A stretch of 64,000 nt of DNA from Bacteroidales bacterium (GCA_017549765.1 JAFYNM010000003.1:230836-294835); one strand, 5' to 3'. Positions 37,837 through 46,099 are shown, counted from the first letter of the stretch. The notes: generated by a model from the sequence alone, not told the origin. Numbers and translations: made by a program.

Positions 37837-39532
37837 ACTCTTTGCGGTAACAAGCAACCCCCACTGCGGTCGCCGCTACCGCCACGACGGCAAGCACGAG
37901 CCACCACCACGGGAAACGTCTCACTGGGTAAGAGGTCCCGTATCGCTCGTTGATGGTCTGGATCCATTCGCGCTGAAAATCACGGCTGCGGTGTTTCCAA
38001 TATTTCTGCTGGTGACCGACTGCATGTTGCCACCGACGGACACTCTTGGGGAAGCCAAAACGCTCTGTCTGGGCCGCGATCTCAGGCTTTAGCAGGGCAA
38101 CTGCTTGGTCGAAAGCGTGGCGCATCTGCGGACGGGACGAATAAGAATATAGCCTGGCCATCTCACACACTCGCTGCACGAAGGAATCCCTGTAGTGGGG
38201 GTTCTGCAAAAGACGGCGCAACAACAGCGTTGACTGAGCTGATGTGGGCCATGTCAGACTGTCGCCATCATACAAGGCATTGGTGACTGCTGAAAAATCC
38301 ATGGAACGGATGGCATCGCCATCATGGAAAATAAAGCGCCACGGAGAGCCATCGGCAGACCAACAGCGCATATTGTTGGCAGGCCAGTCTCGGTTGCCTA
38401 TAAAGGTCTCAAAAAGAACATAGTCGGTGAAAGAGACGACATCCACCAACCGACACAATTGCTCATATTGACGTTCATCCGACAAATCCGCCGTCTCCAG
38501 CCAGTCCATCAAAGCCACAAAGGAAGAGTCGAAATCCATGTTTTTGTCATGGCCTTCCCAGTCGCGGACCAGCCGGACCTGTTTGTCATCGATTCCAAAA
38601 TGACTCTGGATATAATGTTCATCTGGTTTTTCTTCCAAATAATAGATACCCCAATATTCTCCATTGAGAAACAGCACCACCGGCCGAACAGCCAGCGATG
38701 AGAAGGTGTTGAGAGCTCCCGCTAGTTGCTGTGTGTAATAGTCTTGAAATCCCATGGGGGTCCAGGCGCAAGAGAAGGGCCTCAGCACCAGCCGCTTGCA
38801 TTTGAAATCCTGTCCGTCAAACACCGCATCGAAGTTCTTCCGTCCATACTCCTTCCGGGCATACAAGGAAAGTCCTTTCTGAGCATAGCGACGACTGATA
38901 TGGCCATGCGTCCGCACGCCGCAATCCTGTGACAAGAGAACCTCCTCGCCAATCATCTCCACATAGCCTTCCTTCTCATACTCCCGTCCTGAAAAATAGT
39001 AGTTACCCGTTTCCTCAGGACGGGCAGGATCAAAGGAGGCACCGGGCACAAAGATGCCTTTCTCTAAATCAAAAAGATCCACAGAATCCACACAGAGTGA
39101 CAGAATGGGCAAGGTAATAGTTCTATTGTAAAGCGCCTCTATCACATACGTGGCCGTGGCGACATTGGAGCAGCACTCTCCCTGCGCATTGAAAGCCGCC
39201 GCCCGGACGACCACCACACGCTCGACATCCTTGGGAAGAGGAGTCTTATATCGTTCAATGGTATTGGGAATCTTATAAATGTCCGCTGTGGAGAACAATC
39301 GGCTATCCACCTTCAGCGGATGCTCATATAAAAAACTCTCAACAGAGGGAGTCCCTCCGTTGAGAGTGTACCGAATCTGGTAAGGGCCGCCGTCAAGCTC
39401 TTCCGTCTCTATGGAGAGCAGAAAAGAATCTGCATAACGACCCCCAGGTTGGGAAAAGGATACGATGGCTTGTGCTTTAAGCTGTACAAGAGCGACAGAT
39501 AATCCTATGAAGAGGAGAACACACCGTCTCAT
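37832..39532 (-). CDS. CotH kinase-like secreted/membrane protein
   Basis: 566 residues from the ATG at 39532 (a GTG four codons upstream is less likely because the hydrophobic signal starts at MRRCVLLFIGLSVALVQL). Residues ~25-130 resemble a chitobiase/beta-hexosaminidase C-terminal-like Ig domain (PYQIRYTLNGGTPS). Then the CotH domain, an atypical protein-kinase fold: GVRTHGHISRRYAQKGLSLY, RPVVLFLNGEYWGIYYLEEK, FETFIGNRDWPANNMRCW, FIFHDGDAI. A C-terminal transmembrane helix (WWWLVLAVVAVAATAVGVAC) anchors it. CotH proteins phosphorylate partner proteins in spore formers; the target here is unknown. Downstream of DUF937 by 26 bases, so probably one operon. The last codons lie in the octamer repeat. 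Confidence 0.85.
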   Translation of the reverse strand: MRRCVLLFIGLSVALVQLKAQAIVSFSQPGGRYADSFLLSIETEELDGGPYQIRYTLNGGTPSVESFLYEHPLKVDSRLFSTADIYKIPNTIERYKTPLPKDVERVVVVRAAAFNAQGECCSNVATATYVIEALYNRTITLPILSLCVDSVDLFDLEKGIFVPGASFDPARPEETGNYYFSGREYEKEGYVEMIGEEVLLSQDCGVRTHGHISRRYAQKGLSLYARKEYGRKNFDAVFDGQDFKCKRLVLRPFSCAWTPMGFQDYYTQQLAGALNTFSSLAVRPVVLFLNGEYWGIYYLEEKPDEHYIQSHFGIDDKQVRLVRDWEGHDKNMDFDSSFVALMDWLETADLSDERQYEQLCRLVDVVSFTDYVLFETFIGNRDWPANNMRCWSADGSPWRFIFHDGDAIRSMDFSAVTNALYDGDSLTWPTSAQSTLLLRRLLQNPHYRDSFVQRVCEMARLYSYSSRPQMRHAFDQAVALLKPEIAAQTERFGFPKSVRRWQHAVGHQQKYWKHRSRDFQREWIQTINERYGTSYPVRRFPWWWLVLAVVAVAATAVGVACYRKEC

Positions 39533-39558
39533 ACACCTTGACACTTTATCAGCGTATC

Positions 39559-40065
39559 TTATTTCTTGATCAGCTTACCCAGCAGGCCACCGAGCAGTTT
39601 GCCCGCGCCGGAAGCACTTGAGCTGCTGCTGGTGCTACCACCAAGCAGAGAACCCAAGACATTGCCGATGTTGCTGCCGGCAGAAGCATGGTTCTTGCCC
39701 AACACAGCCAACAGGTTGGGGGCGATGGAAGCCAAGATGTTGGACACCTGGTCGTTGGTGGTGCTGGTCTGGCTTGAGAGACCGGAAATGACAGATCCCA
39801 GGTTGCCGCCGAAGATCTTGGACAAAATCTTCTTGCCGTCTTCGAGGTTCAAACCGAGAGACTGGCCTGCATGACTGCTGAGAGCCTGAACCAATGCGGA
39901 GGCGCCAGATGAGGTGGAAGCATTCTTCTGCATGGCAGCAATCAACTTCGGGATGGCAGCCTTGATGACGTTCATGATCTTGGAAGAGTCAATGTTGAAT
40001 TTCTTGCTGATCTCAGCAATCAGGTTGTTACCTGTTACGGCTTTGATAATATTGGTTAAATCCAT
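39559..40065 (-). CDS. DUF937 family protein
   Basis: 168 residues, helical, with the DUF937 pattern: repeated VIKAAIPKLIAAMQKNA and ILASIAPNLLAVLGKNH, then Gly/Ser-rich GSLLGGSTSSSS and Gly-Leu-Leu repeats at the C-terminus (KLLGGLLGKLIKK). No signal peptide. DUF937 proteins are widespread and small with unknown role; the amphipathic Gly-rich tail suggests self-assembly or membrane contact, which is inference. Transcribed from 40103-40110, with the CotH-like gene downstream. Confidence 0.88.
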   Translation of the reverse strand: MDLTNIIKAVTGNNLIAEISKKFNIDSSKIMNVIKAAIPKLIAAMQKNASTSSGASALVQALSSHAGQSLGLNLEDGKKILSKIFGGNLGSVISGLSSQTSTTNDQVSNILASIAPNLLAVLGKNHASAGSNIGNVLGSLLGGSTSSSSSASGAGKLLGGLLGKLIKK

Positions 40066-40102
40066 AATTTGAAAATTAAAAGGTTTTATAATTAAGAAAG
40101 CG

Positions 40103-40110
40103 CAAAGGTA
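40103..40110 (-). promoter_or_regulatory. -7 promoter element TACCTTTG of DUF937-cotH
   Basis: TAnnTTTG followed by GCGC, 37 bases upstream of the DUF937 ATG. Confidence 0.72.
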
Positions 40111-40133
40111 AAAAAAACATTTTATGGTTGTTC

Positions 40134-40164
40134 AAAAAAAAAACATCCCCCTTGAGAGAAAGGG
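40134..40164 (-). terminator. Probable terminator after the SUMF1-like gene
   Basis: On the minus strand CCCTT...AAGGG with a 6-base loop, then GGGATG and a run of ten T, 55 bases after the stop codon at 40219. Confidence 0.55.
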
Positions 40165-40218
40165 TTTATTATAAGAGTATCAGATTAATCATGTTGATTT
40201 TGGGGCAATGGGGTACGC

Positions 40219-40776
40219 TCACTTCCACATGGCGAAGCAGTAGAACCCGTAGCGCGTGTCCATGTCGGCAGGAATGAAGAAGCGAAGGAACTGGAGATCT
40301 TCGGGGGCTATATAGTCATCCAAGGTAAAGGTCTTCGTGTCGGTCGTAAAGTTGAAAGAGCGTATTTTCAATTCCTGTATCAGCATCTGTTCCGCCACAC
40401 GGTCGCTACGCCAGTGGCAATAGGCAGCAGCCTGTTCGGGCGACACACCCAAGACCGGCCGATTGCGGAATTGGGGATGATGGGCATAAACCCTAGCGAT
40501 GGAATCCGGCATCAGCACACGCGCCGCTGAATGGTCGGGGATGGCGGCTTTGTACTGCTCCGAATCCTTCCCATACGTTTTCTCCAGCCAAAACAGGTAT
40601 TCCATCCAGTCGAGGTTTACGATGTAGGATTTGTCGCACAACGTGTTGCCTGCAAACGCTTTCAGGTTTACACGCTCGGCGAATTTCTGTTGTTTTTTCG
40701 GGGTGAGCTGCTGCGCGAAAATCGTGCTGAAGTACACCATGCTCAGCAAAACAAAAAGAATCTGTCGAAATTTCAT
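40219..40776 (-). CDS. Short SUMF1/FGE-like exported protein
   Basis: 185 residues with a signal peptide (ILFVLLSMVYFSTIFAQQL). The mature part has the formylglycine-generating-enzyme family motif RPVLGVSPEQAAAYCHWRSD, as in gliding proteins GldJ/GldK, and an N-terminal NLDWMEYLFWLEKTYG stretch similar to the usual SUMF1 entry. It is far shorter than the ~280-residue family and lacks the C-terminal core (no RGGSW-type motif), ending GFYCFAMWK. It may be a trimmed structural relative rather than an enzyme. Stands alone between DUF937 and miaA. Confidence 0.7.
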   Translation of the reverse strand: MKFRQILFVLLSMVYFSTIFAQQLTPKKQQKFAERVNLKAFAGNTLCDKSYIVNLDWMEYLFWLEKTYGKDSEQYKAAIPDHSAARVLMPDSIARVYAHHPQFRNRPVLGVSPEQAAAYCHWRSDRVAEQMLIQELKIRSFNFTTDTKTFTLDDYIAPEDLQFLRFFIPADMDTRYGFYCFAMWK

Positions 40777-40885
40777 AGGTGATAATGATTTATGGGTTTC
40801 TATATTGGAAACGAATAAATCATAGTAATCCTTGGGTATGCCTGTGTTTTTTTCTCGTGATCCTTGAGATCCGTGGTTAATTAAA

Positions 40886-41650
40886 TCACTGATTCAGCAC
40901 CTTGTAAATCTCCGCCATCTTCTTCTCCTCCGACAAGGCCACATCTATCCAATGGATGTCGAAACTCAAGCGTTCCATACGGCGGAACCAGGTCATCTGG
41001 CGCTTGGAAAACTGATGGATGGCTATGTTGAGAGAGGTAAACATCTCCTCATAGCTAATTTCGCCCATAAGATACAACGTTACATATTTGTACTCTAAAC
41101 CATAACGGATGAGAATCTCAGAGGGCACGCCCTCTTCTAACAGGGCTTTCACCTCCTCCACCATGCCCTCCTCCAAGCGGGCTTTGAGCCGCTGGGTGAT
41201 GCGCGTGCGGATAAGGTCGCGATCGCCCCGAAGCCCGAAGATAACCGACGGCACAGGGTCTGAGAGTATCTGGCTGTCTTCCTGCCACTTGAAACGATAG
41301 CCCTGCAGCACCGCCTCGATGTAGAGGCCGCTGCCGCCGCAAATCACCACCTGCCGACCGCGGCTCTGGATGTCGCGTATCGCCTTGAACGCCTCCTGCT
41401 GGTAGCGATAGACGTTGTACTTCACGCCCGGCTCCTCGATGTCGATGAGATGGTACGGCACCATGTGGCCATTGTATTGGTACTCGGAGATATCCTTGCC
41501 CGTGCCGATGTCCATACGGCGATATACCTGCCGTGAGTCGGCGCTCACAATCTCGCCACCCAGTTCGGCAGCCAGGCGCACCGCAATGTGCGTCTTGCCG
41601 GTCGCGGTGGGACCCAAAACAGTGATTATAGGGCGTTCTTCATCCATCAT
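40886..41650 (-). CDS. miaA: tRNA dimethylallyltransferase MiaA, compact form lacking the insertion domain
   Basis: 254 residues, versus about 300-316 for usual MiaA. Transfers a dimethylallyl group to A37 of tRNAs reading UNN codons. P-loop GPTATGKT (13-20), DSRQVYRRMDIGTGK, GGSGLYIEAVLQGY, and the C-terminal ISYEEMFTSLNIAIHQFSKR with QMTWFRR are all present. Between GYRFKWQEDSQ and LRGDRDLIRTRI the ~65-residue insertion domain (normally ending HPND..R..RALE) is missing. Overlaps the yfcE-like gene by four bases (ATGA), last of the rlmB-yfcE-miaA operon. It could be a paralogue of a full-length MiaA elsewhere. Confidence 0.88.
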   Translation of the reverse strand: MMDEERPIITVLGPTATGKTHIAVRLAAELGGEIVSADSRQVYRRMDIGTGKDISEYQYNGHMVPYHLIDIEEPGVKYNVYRYQQEAFKAIRDIQSRGRQVVICGGSGLYIEAVLQGYRFKWQEDSQILSDPVPSVIFGLRGDRDLIRTRITQRLKARLEEGMVEEVKALLEEGVPSEILIRYGLEYKYVTLYLMGEISYEEMFTSLNIAIHQFSKRQMTWFRRMERLSFDIHWIDVALSEEKKMAEIYKVLNQ

Positions 41651-42156
41651 TTTGCGGGTTGCAGTTTGGGTTCGTCAAAGAGTTCCAAATCATAGATGCG
41701 CTCGCCGTCAATTTTGAGGCGCATCATGGTGAGACGGGTATGGATACCGTAGCGCCCCGCCGCCCCGGGGTTCAGGAACATCAAGTTGTGCTGTTTGTCG
41801 AACATCACCTTGAGGATATGCGAATGACCCGCCACCAGGATAGTGGGCTTGGCCTCGCGAATCAGTTCCAGCGCCCGCGAATCGTACTTGCCAGGATAGC
41901 CCACAATGTGGCGGATGGCCACGGTGTGTTGCTCACACTGGAAGACCTGGTTTTCAGGGATCTCACGGCGGATGTCCCAGTCGTCGCAGTTGCCATACAC
42001 GGCGCGCACGGTGGGCGCGATGGCCGCCAACTCATCAAGGATGAAATCGTCCACGATGTCGCCCGCATGCCAGATCTCATCACAGCCCTTGAAAAACTCG
42101 AAGGCATCTGGGTGCAGGTAGCCGTGCGTGTCCGATAACAGCCCTATCTTCTTCAT
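41647..42156 (-). CDS. yfcE: YfcE/MJ0936-family metallophosphoesterase
   Basis: 169 residues. Metal-binding motifs in order: LLSDTHGY (D8, H10), IWHAGDIVDD, VYGNCDDWD, and GHSHILKV near residue 110, all as in small calcineurin-like phosphodiesterases. Family members hydrolyse phosphodiesters with two Mn ions; natural substrate unknown. Its start overlaps the rlmB stop and its stop overlaps the miaA start, both as ATGA, giving a tightly coupled three-gene operon. Confidence 0.92.
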   Translation of the reverse strand: MKKIGLLSDTHGYLHPDAFEFFKGCDEIWHAGDIVDDFILDELAAIAPTVRAVYGNCDDWDIRREIPENQVFQCEQHTVAIRHIVGYPGKYDSRALELIREAKPTILVAGHSHILKVMFDKQHNLMFLNPGAAGRYGIHTRLTMMRLKIDGERIYDLELFDEPKLQPAK

Positions 42157-42917
42157 TCTTTCACGGGGTTACGTTGTTTCACCACCTCAAAGAGCGTGAT
42201 GCCAGTGGCTACGGACACATTGAGCGAGCGGATGGTGCCCACCATCGGGATGGTGATGGTGTCGTTGCAGTGACGCAGGTAGTCCCACGCGATGCCCTCA
42301 TACTCGTTGCCCATAATGAGGCAGAGCGGACCCGTCATATCCTTGTTGTAGAGCGCATGGTTGGCCTTCTCGGTCACACCCACCACCTCAATGCCGGAGT
42401 CTTTGAGATATTGGATGACCTCCACGAGGTTAGAATGGCGGCAGACAGGTATCTTGTTGAGTGCGCCGGCGGAACTCTTCACCGCATCCTCGTTGAGCTG
42501 CGCACCGCCGTTGAGGGGCAGGATGATGGCATCCACGCCCGCACATTCCGCCGAACGCGCGATGGCACCCACATTGCGCACGTCAGTGATTTTGTCAAGG
42601 AGCAGCAAGAATGGTACCCTACCCTCCTCAAAGATGGTGGGCACGATGTCGTAGATGTCACAGTATTCGATGGCGGAGAGAAACGCCACCACGCCCTGGT
42701 GGTTGTTGCGTGTGAAACGGTTCAGTTTCTCCAGGGGCACGTACTGGAAAGGAATCTTGTGTTGGCGCACTTCGTAGAATAGCTGTTTGAACAGTTCGCC
42801 CTGAAGGCCCTTCTGGAAGAGGACCTTGTCGATGGTCTTTCCGCTTTCGATGGCCTCGAAGATGGGGCGCATGCCGTAGATGAGGCTGGCGTTATCTTGG
42901 GATTGTTTGGGGTACAT
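42153..42917 (-). CDS. rlmB: 23S rRNA (guanosine-2'-O-)-methyltransferase RlmB-type (TrmH/SpoU family)
   Basis: 254 residues from the ATG at 42917, 25 bases after the promoter; an in-frame extension upstream would run through a pseudogene and the promoter. N-terminal ribosomal-protein-like substrate-binding domain (LIYGMRPIFEAIESGKTIDK), then the knotted SPOUT domain: motif 1 DKITDVRNVGAIARSAE, motif 2 LIMGNEYEGI, motif 3 IPMVGTIRSLNVSVATGI. Typical length. Likely methylates G2251-equivalent of 23S rRNA; the exact target cannot be read from sequence. Confidence 0.93.
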   Translation of the reverse strand: MYPKQSQDNASLIYGMRPIFEAIESGKTIDKVLFQKGLQGELFKQLFYEVRQHKIPFQYVPLEKLNRFTRNNHQGVVAFLSAIEYCDIYDIVPTIFEEGRVPFLLLLDKITDVRNVGAIARSAECAGVDAIILPLNGGAQLNEDAVKSSAGALNKIPVCRHSNLVEVIQYLKDSGIEVVGVTEKANHALYNKDMTGPLCLIMGNEYEGIAWDYLRHCNDTITIPMVGTIRSLNVSVATGITLFEVVKQRNPVKE

Positions 42918-42942
42918 TGCAGTGATGTTGGAATTGAGAGCG

Positions 42943-42950
42943 CAAAAATA
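42943..42950 (-). promoter_or_regulatory. -7 promoter element TATTTTTG of rlmB-yfcE-miaA
   Basis: TAnnTTTG followed by CGCTC, 25 bases upstream of the rlmB ATG. Confidence 0.75.
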
Positions 42951-42966
42951 GCAAAAAAAAACGGTT

Positions 42967-43300
42967 CTATGGTCGCAACTTGGCCATTTTCTCACTAAAA
43001 CCGCCATGATCCAGAAAGTCCTTCTCCAAGCGCTTGAGTTGCCTGTAAAGCAAATAATCCGCCTGCTTGATGAGCACAATGCACATGTTGGCTATGTTTC
43101 TGGTGGGCGTGTTTGGGCAATTTGCATGAAGAAAGCAGCATTGTTGTGCGTCCGGCCTAAACGCCGCATAGCATTCCATTCTAGCGAATGCTCTTCCCAT
43201 TGGCGATGACCTCGTGTTTTCAGGTAATCTTCGTAATCCTCCAACAATTCCTAAAGACTGGCTTTAGCCACTCTGGATAGTATCACTACTTGCAAACCAC
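42967..43300 (-). pseudogene. Decayed four-helix-bundle-suffix (S23/IVP-like) gene
   Basis: Reading down from about 43,290, one frame gives SRVAKASL, a TAG, then ELLEDYEDYLKTRGHRQW and RRLGRTHNNAAFFMQIAQ up to TRPPET at about 43,105. The homologous continuation IANMCIVLIKQADYLLYRQL to FLDHGGFSEKMAKLRP is in the next frame, ending at 42967. Joined, the pieces reproduce the C-terminal half of the four-helix-bundle suffix family related to S23 intervening-sequence proteins. A nonsense codon (where Glu is expected) and a one-base deletion inactivate it; the N-terminal half is absent or unrecognisable. Confidence 0.8.
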
Positions 43301-43302
43301 GC

Positions 43303-43983
43303 CTACTCCTTCACAAACTTCACCGTGCTCACCTGCTTGTCGCCGATAATTTGTACGAAATAGATGCCGGCGGACAACGTTGAAACGTCCACCGTGGTAT
43401 TGGTTCCAGCACTTTCCAGCTGCTTCACCACCTGACCGTTTGAATTGTAAATGGCAATCTGTGCTCCTTCGGCATTGCTGATACGGATGGTTTCCGCCAC
43501 CGGGTTCGGATAAACATTAATGGCATTGGTTCTTCCGGCAACCCCGGAACCAGATGTGAAATAGCCGAACTCGGTCCAGCCTCCCGATACATTCTTGTCA
43601 AATTTGGCATAGCCGTAGATATTTGGAGTGCCGGCAAATTTCAGGGCGGCATAACCGACATTCATGCCTTGGCCGGAATAGGTGTCGAGCGTGACCATGT
43701 TGGATGTCCAGACCGCAGAGCCGTTGCAGGCGCTCCACACATCATCTAAAGAGGCGTATTCCGCCACCGTGTACATCTGGTCCGCGTTGGGCACAGCCAC
43801 AAATCCCGACATAGGCTCCAACTGAACCTCGCTGGGATCGTAATTCGGGATAGAGATCTGGGCGATTCCATTGACCGTCAGCACACCGTTTGCGGGCGTA
43901 ATCTGGACAGTGGAATAATCCTGGGCGTAGGCACCGAAAGCACAAATAAGGCAGAAAACAACTGCTGTGAAAACATTTTTCAT
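43303..43983 (-). CDS. Small T9SS cargo protein, unknown function
   Basis: 226 residues. Signal peptide FTAVVFCLICAFGAYAQ. Residues 20-145 are strand-rich (YSTVQITPANGVLTVNGIAQ, GMNVGYAALKFAGTPNIYGY) without a recognised fold. The last ~75 residues are a type A sorting domain: AINVYPNPVAETIRIS, IAIYNSNGQVVKQLES, SAGIYFVQIIGDKQ and final KFVKE. No TAnnTTTG was found in the 80 bases upstream. Its stop lies at the edge of the four-helix-bundle pseudogene. Confidence 0.85.
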   Translation of the reverse strand: MKNVFTAVVFCLICAFGAYAQDYSTVQITPANGVLTVNGIAQISIPNYDPSEVQLEPMSGFVAVPNADQMYTVAEYASLDDVWSACNGSAVWTSNMVTLDTYSGQGMNVGYAALKFAGTPNIYGYAKFDKNVSGGWTEFGYFTSGSGVAGRTNAINVYPNPVAETIRISNAEGAQIAIYNSNGQVVKQLESAGTNTTVDVSTLSAGIYFVQIIGDKQVSTVKFVKE

Positions 43984-44063
43984 ATTGCAATATTTTTGTT
44001 CATTATTATACTTATAAACGCATTAAAAGAATAAAAAACTACAAAACAGCAAATCTGACATCT

Positions 44064-44402
44064 TTACTCTTTCGGCACCCGCACATAATGCGGCATCTCC
44101 ATCGGGATGGGCATGGAGAGCTCGATGTAGCCGGCAAACTCGCCGTCCTGGAACCAGGGAGCCTGGTATATCAGTTTCTTCACGCCATTCTTCTCGATGG
44201 TGTAGGCGTTTACATTGTGGTTTTGGAGCATCTCAGCCAGCTTGGTGCGGGCGGGCTCGGGATGGCAGTCTAAAAGGTTGTTGCCGATAATCTGCTGGCC
44301 GTGACTGAGCACGTTCACCGCCATCTCGTTCATTTCCAATATCTTGCCATCCTTGTCACAGATGGTGACAGAATAAGGCGCTTCGTTGAAATATTCAAGC
44401 AT
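44064..44402 (-). CDS. Stand-alone PAS domain protein
   Basis: 112 residues comprising a single PAS fold: YSVTICDKDGKILEMNEMAV, then KNGVKKLIYQAPWFQDGEFA and the closing strand GYIELSMPIPM. No output domain is attached, so it probably binds a ligand or redox cofactor and acts by protein interaction; no Cys or His pattern clearly identifies heme or flavin. Transcribed alone from 44436-44443. Cytoplasmic. Confidence 0.83.
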   Translation of the reverse strand: MLEYFNEAPYSVTICDKDGKILEMNEMAVNVLSHGQQIIGNNLLDCHPEPARTKLAEMLQNHNVNAYTIEKNGVKKLIYQAPWFQDGEFAGYIELSMPIPMEMPHYVRVPKE

Positions 44403-44435
44403 AGTGTCTATTCAATTTTTGTGGTTTTGATAGTG

Positions 44436-44443
44436 CAAAAGTA
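44436..44443 (-). promoter_or_regulatory. -7 promoter element TACTTTTG of the PAS gene
   Basis: TAnnTTTG match followed by CACTATC, 33 bases upstream of the ATG. It lies just before the gmhA stop codon (44451). Confidence 0.68.
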
Positions 44444-44450
44444 TCTGAAA

Positions 44451-45038
44451 TTAGGAATGGGGTTCCTTGAACAACTCCGTCTCCACCAACTCGCAGATAA
44501 TATGCCCCACCATGATATGGGCCTCCTGAATCCTAGGAGTATCCGTAGAGGGCATATTGAGGCAGATGTCGGCGAGTTCCTTCATCTTGCCACCGCCAGC
44601 GCCTGTCATAGCGATCGTCCGGATGCCCATCTCTTTGGCTTTCTCGAAGGCCTTGACCACGTTTTGGGAGTTGCCGGAGGTGGAGATGCCCACGAGCACA
44701 TCGCCAGCGTGTCCGGTGCCGGCGAGGAGACGGGAGAAGATCAGCTCATAGCCGTAGTCGTTGCCCACGGCGGTCAGATAGGAGGTGTTGCAGTGCAGCG
44801 CCTCGGCATTCAACGGAGGTCTGTCAAAGTAGAAGCGGCCCGAGAGCTCAGCGGCCAGGTGCTGGGCGTCGGCGGCGCTTCCGCCATTGCCGCAAAAATG
44901 GATTTTGCCCCCATTGCGCAGAGAGTCGCACATCATTTTGGCGACATCATGAATGCGGAGTATCAAGGATTCATCGCGCAATATCAAGCGTTTGACTTCA
45001 ATACTGTCTTCGATAGATAGGATGATTCGGTCTGTCAT
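44451..45038 (-). CDS. gmhA: Sedoheptulose-7-phosphate isomerase (phosphoheptose isomerase)
   Basis: 195 residues from the ATG at 45038, which follows the promoter; a longer in-frame extension reaches into the insertion element and is rejected. SIS-domain signatures FCGNGGSAADAQHLAAELSG and VLVGISTSGNSQNVV, plus metal/catalytic HIMVGHIICELVE. Converts sedoheptulose-7-P to D-glycero-D-manno-heptose-7-P, the first step towards ADP- or GDP-heptose for lipopolysaccharide or surface-glycan heptose. No hldE or gmhB neighbour is present. An IS1595-like element begins 105 bases upstream of the start without disrupting the promoter. Confidence 0.93.
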   Translation of the reverse strand: MTDRIILSIEDSIEVKRLILRDESLILRIHDVAKMMCDSLRNGGKIHFCGNGGSAADAQHLAAELSGRFYFDRPPLNAEALHCNTSYLTAVGNDYGYELIFSRLLAGTGHAGDVLVGISTSGNSQNVVKAFEKAKEMGIRTIAMTGAGGGKMKELADICLNMPSTDTPRIQEAHIMVGHIICELVETELFKEPHS

Positions 45039-45059
45039 TGGAGATGATTTTACGGGGTG

Positions 45060-45067
45060 CAAAGATA
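45060..45067 (-). promoter_or_regulatory. -7 promoter element TATCTTTG of gmhA
   Basis: Exact consensus followed by CACCCC, 21 bases upstream of the gmhA ATG. Confidence 0.75.
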
Positions 45068-45142
45068 GTGAAAAAAGGGAAAGGTGGGGTGCTTTTTTTA
45101 GCGGAGTGAAAATTATTTCAGATTTGACTATCGTTGAATGAA

Positions 45143-45163
45143 TCAATAGATACCTGTTGGCAG
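45143..45163. repeat. Candidate left terminal inverted repeat of the IS1595-like element
   Basis: 21 bp matching the complement of 46180-46200 at 19 positions. Confidence 0.65.
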
Positions 45164-45224
45164 CAATCATCTTTAGTTAACAGCAACAAGTATCTCCAGA
45201 AGCTTAAAGTCATATAAACAGATT

Positions 45225-46061
45225 CTAAGGACTTACAAGCTTATAGGGCACAACCTGTTCTATTTTTTCAAAGAAAAGTTCAAAGCGCCTCCCCGCAGAC
45301 ATTAACCTGGTTACCCTCCTGAATAATGCCTCATAAATATATCTATGGAAATGTGAAGCTGATATGAAGTGGTGTATCCCCATCACCATTCTTTTCAATT
45401 GAGACCAAAAAGCATCCACAACCCTTCGAGAATCATTTGTTCCCTTCTTAAATCCCAATGGATATGGATCTTCCACATTATAAATTGACAATTCACTTTC
45501 TGAAAGAGATTGATAGCAGATAATTTCATCATACACGATTCGAGAACCCGGCTTTACAAACTTAAGCACTTCAGGATGCATCTGATGAGGACACTTTGCA
45601 ACCCTCATTTGGAACAACCTCCCCTTTCGGCTCAATCGCCACTCTATGGATCCAGAAACAATATCCTGATAATCATCGTTTTTATCCTTCAAAAGGATTC
45701 TTATCTTATGAAGTAAATACCAGGCTGTCTTTTGAGTAACTCCCAATAACAAAGACAATTGGCATGACGAGATACCTTGACGAGTGTTACAAACTAGATA
45801 TATGGCTTTGAACCAAGTTAACAAAGGCAATTTCGTGTTTTGGAATATTGTTCCTACCAATACAGAAAAAGACTTGGAACAATCTCCACACGCATAACGA
45901 CCATCTTTTCTACGATATACTGTTTCGCATCCACAATACGGACATCGGGGTTTACCACCCCATCGTTTCATGGCTAAATATTCGCAGCATGTTCGTTGAT
46001 TACAAAAATAATCTGTTAAATCTTTGAGGGAATCATAACATTTAATTGTTATATTTTTCAT
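45225..46061 (-). CDS. IS1595-family transposase with altered catalytic motifs
   Basis: 278 residues. N-terminal zinc ribbon CPYCGCETVYRRKDGRYACG with CGDC, then KSFSVLVGTIFQNTKLPLLT, WFKAIYLVCNTRQGISSCQL and LLLGVTQKTAWYLLHKIR, all standard IS1595/ISXO2 landmarks. The core domain is unusual: the segment normally holding the first catalytic Asp (DE-T-Y-x-GG) is missing, replaced by VSGSIEWRLSRKGR. The second Asp survives in RIVYDEIICYQSL. The third site, normally NTIExFWSLLKR, reads RRVVDAFWSQLKR. It is about 30-40 residues shorter than typical. Either a decayed or domesticated transposase, or a divergent subgroup. AT-rich relative to flanking genes. Confidence 0.8.
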   Translation of the reverse strand: MKNITIKCYDSLKDLTDYFCNQRTCCEYLAMKRWGGKPRCPYCGCETVYRRKDGRYACGDCSKSFSVLVGTIFQNTKLPLLTWFKAIYLVCNTRQGISSCQLSLLLGVTQKTAWYLLHKIRILLKDKNDDYQDIVSGSIEWRLSRKGRLFQMRVAKCPHQMHPEVLKFVKPGSRIVYDEIICYQSLSESELSIYNVEDPYPLGFKKGTNDSRRVVDAFWSQLKRMVMGIHHFISASHFHRYIYEALFRRVTRLMSAGRRFELFFEKIEQVVPYKLVSP

Positions 46062-46099
46062 TATGATAAATTATTAAGAGTGAATTGTGTTTTATATTG

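Noticed and set aside
44451-45170. Longer gmhA start near 45,170
   Set aside because: The extension crosses the promoter at 45060-45067 and enters the insertion element; the family N-terminus matches the ATG at 45038.
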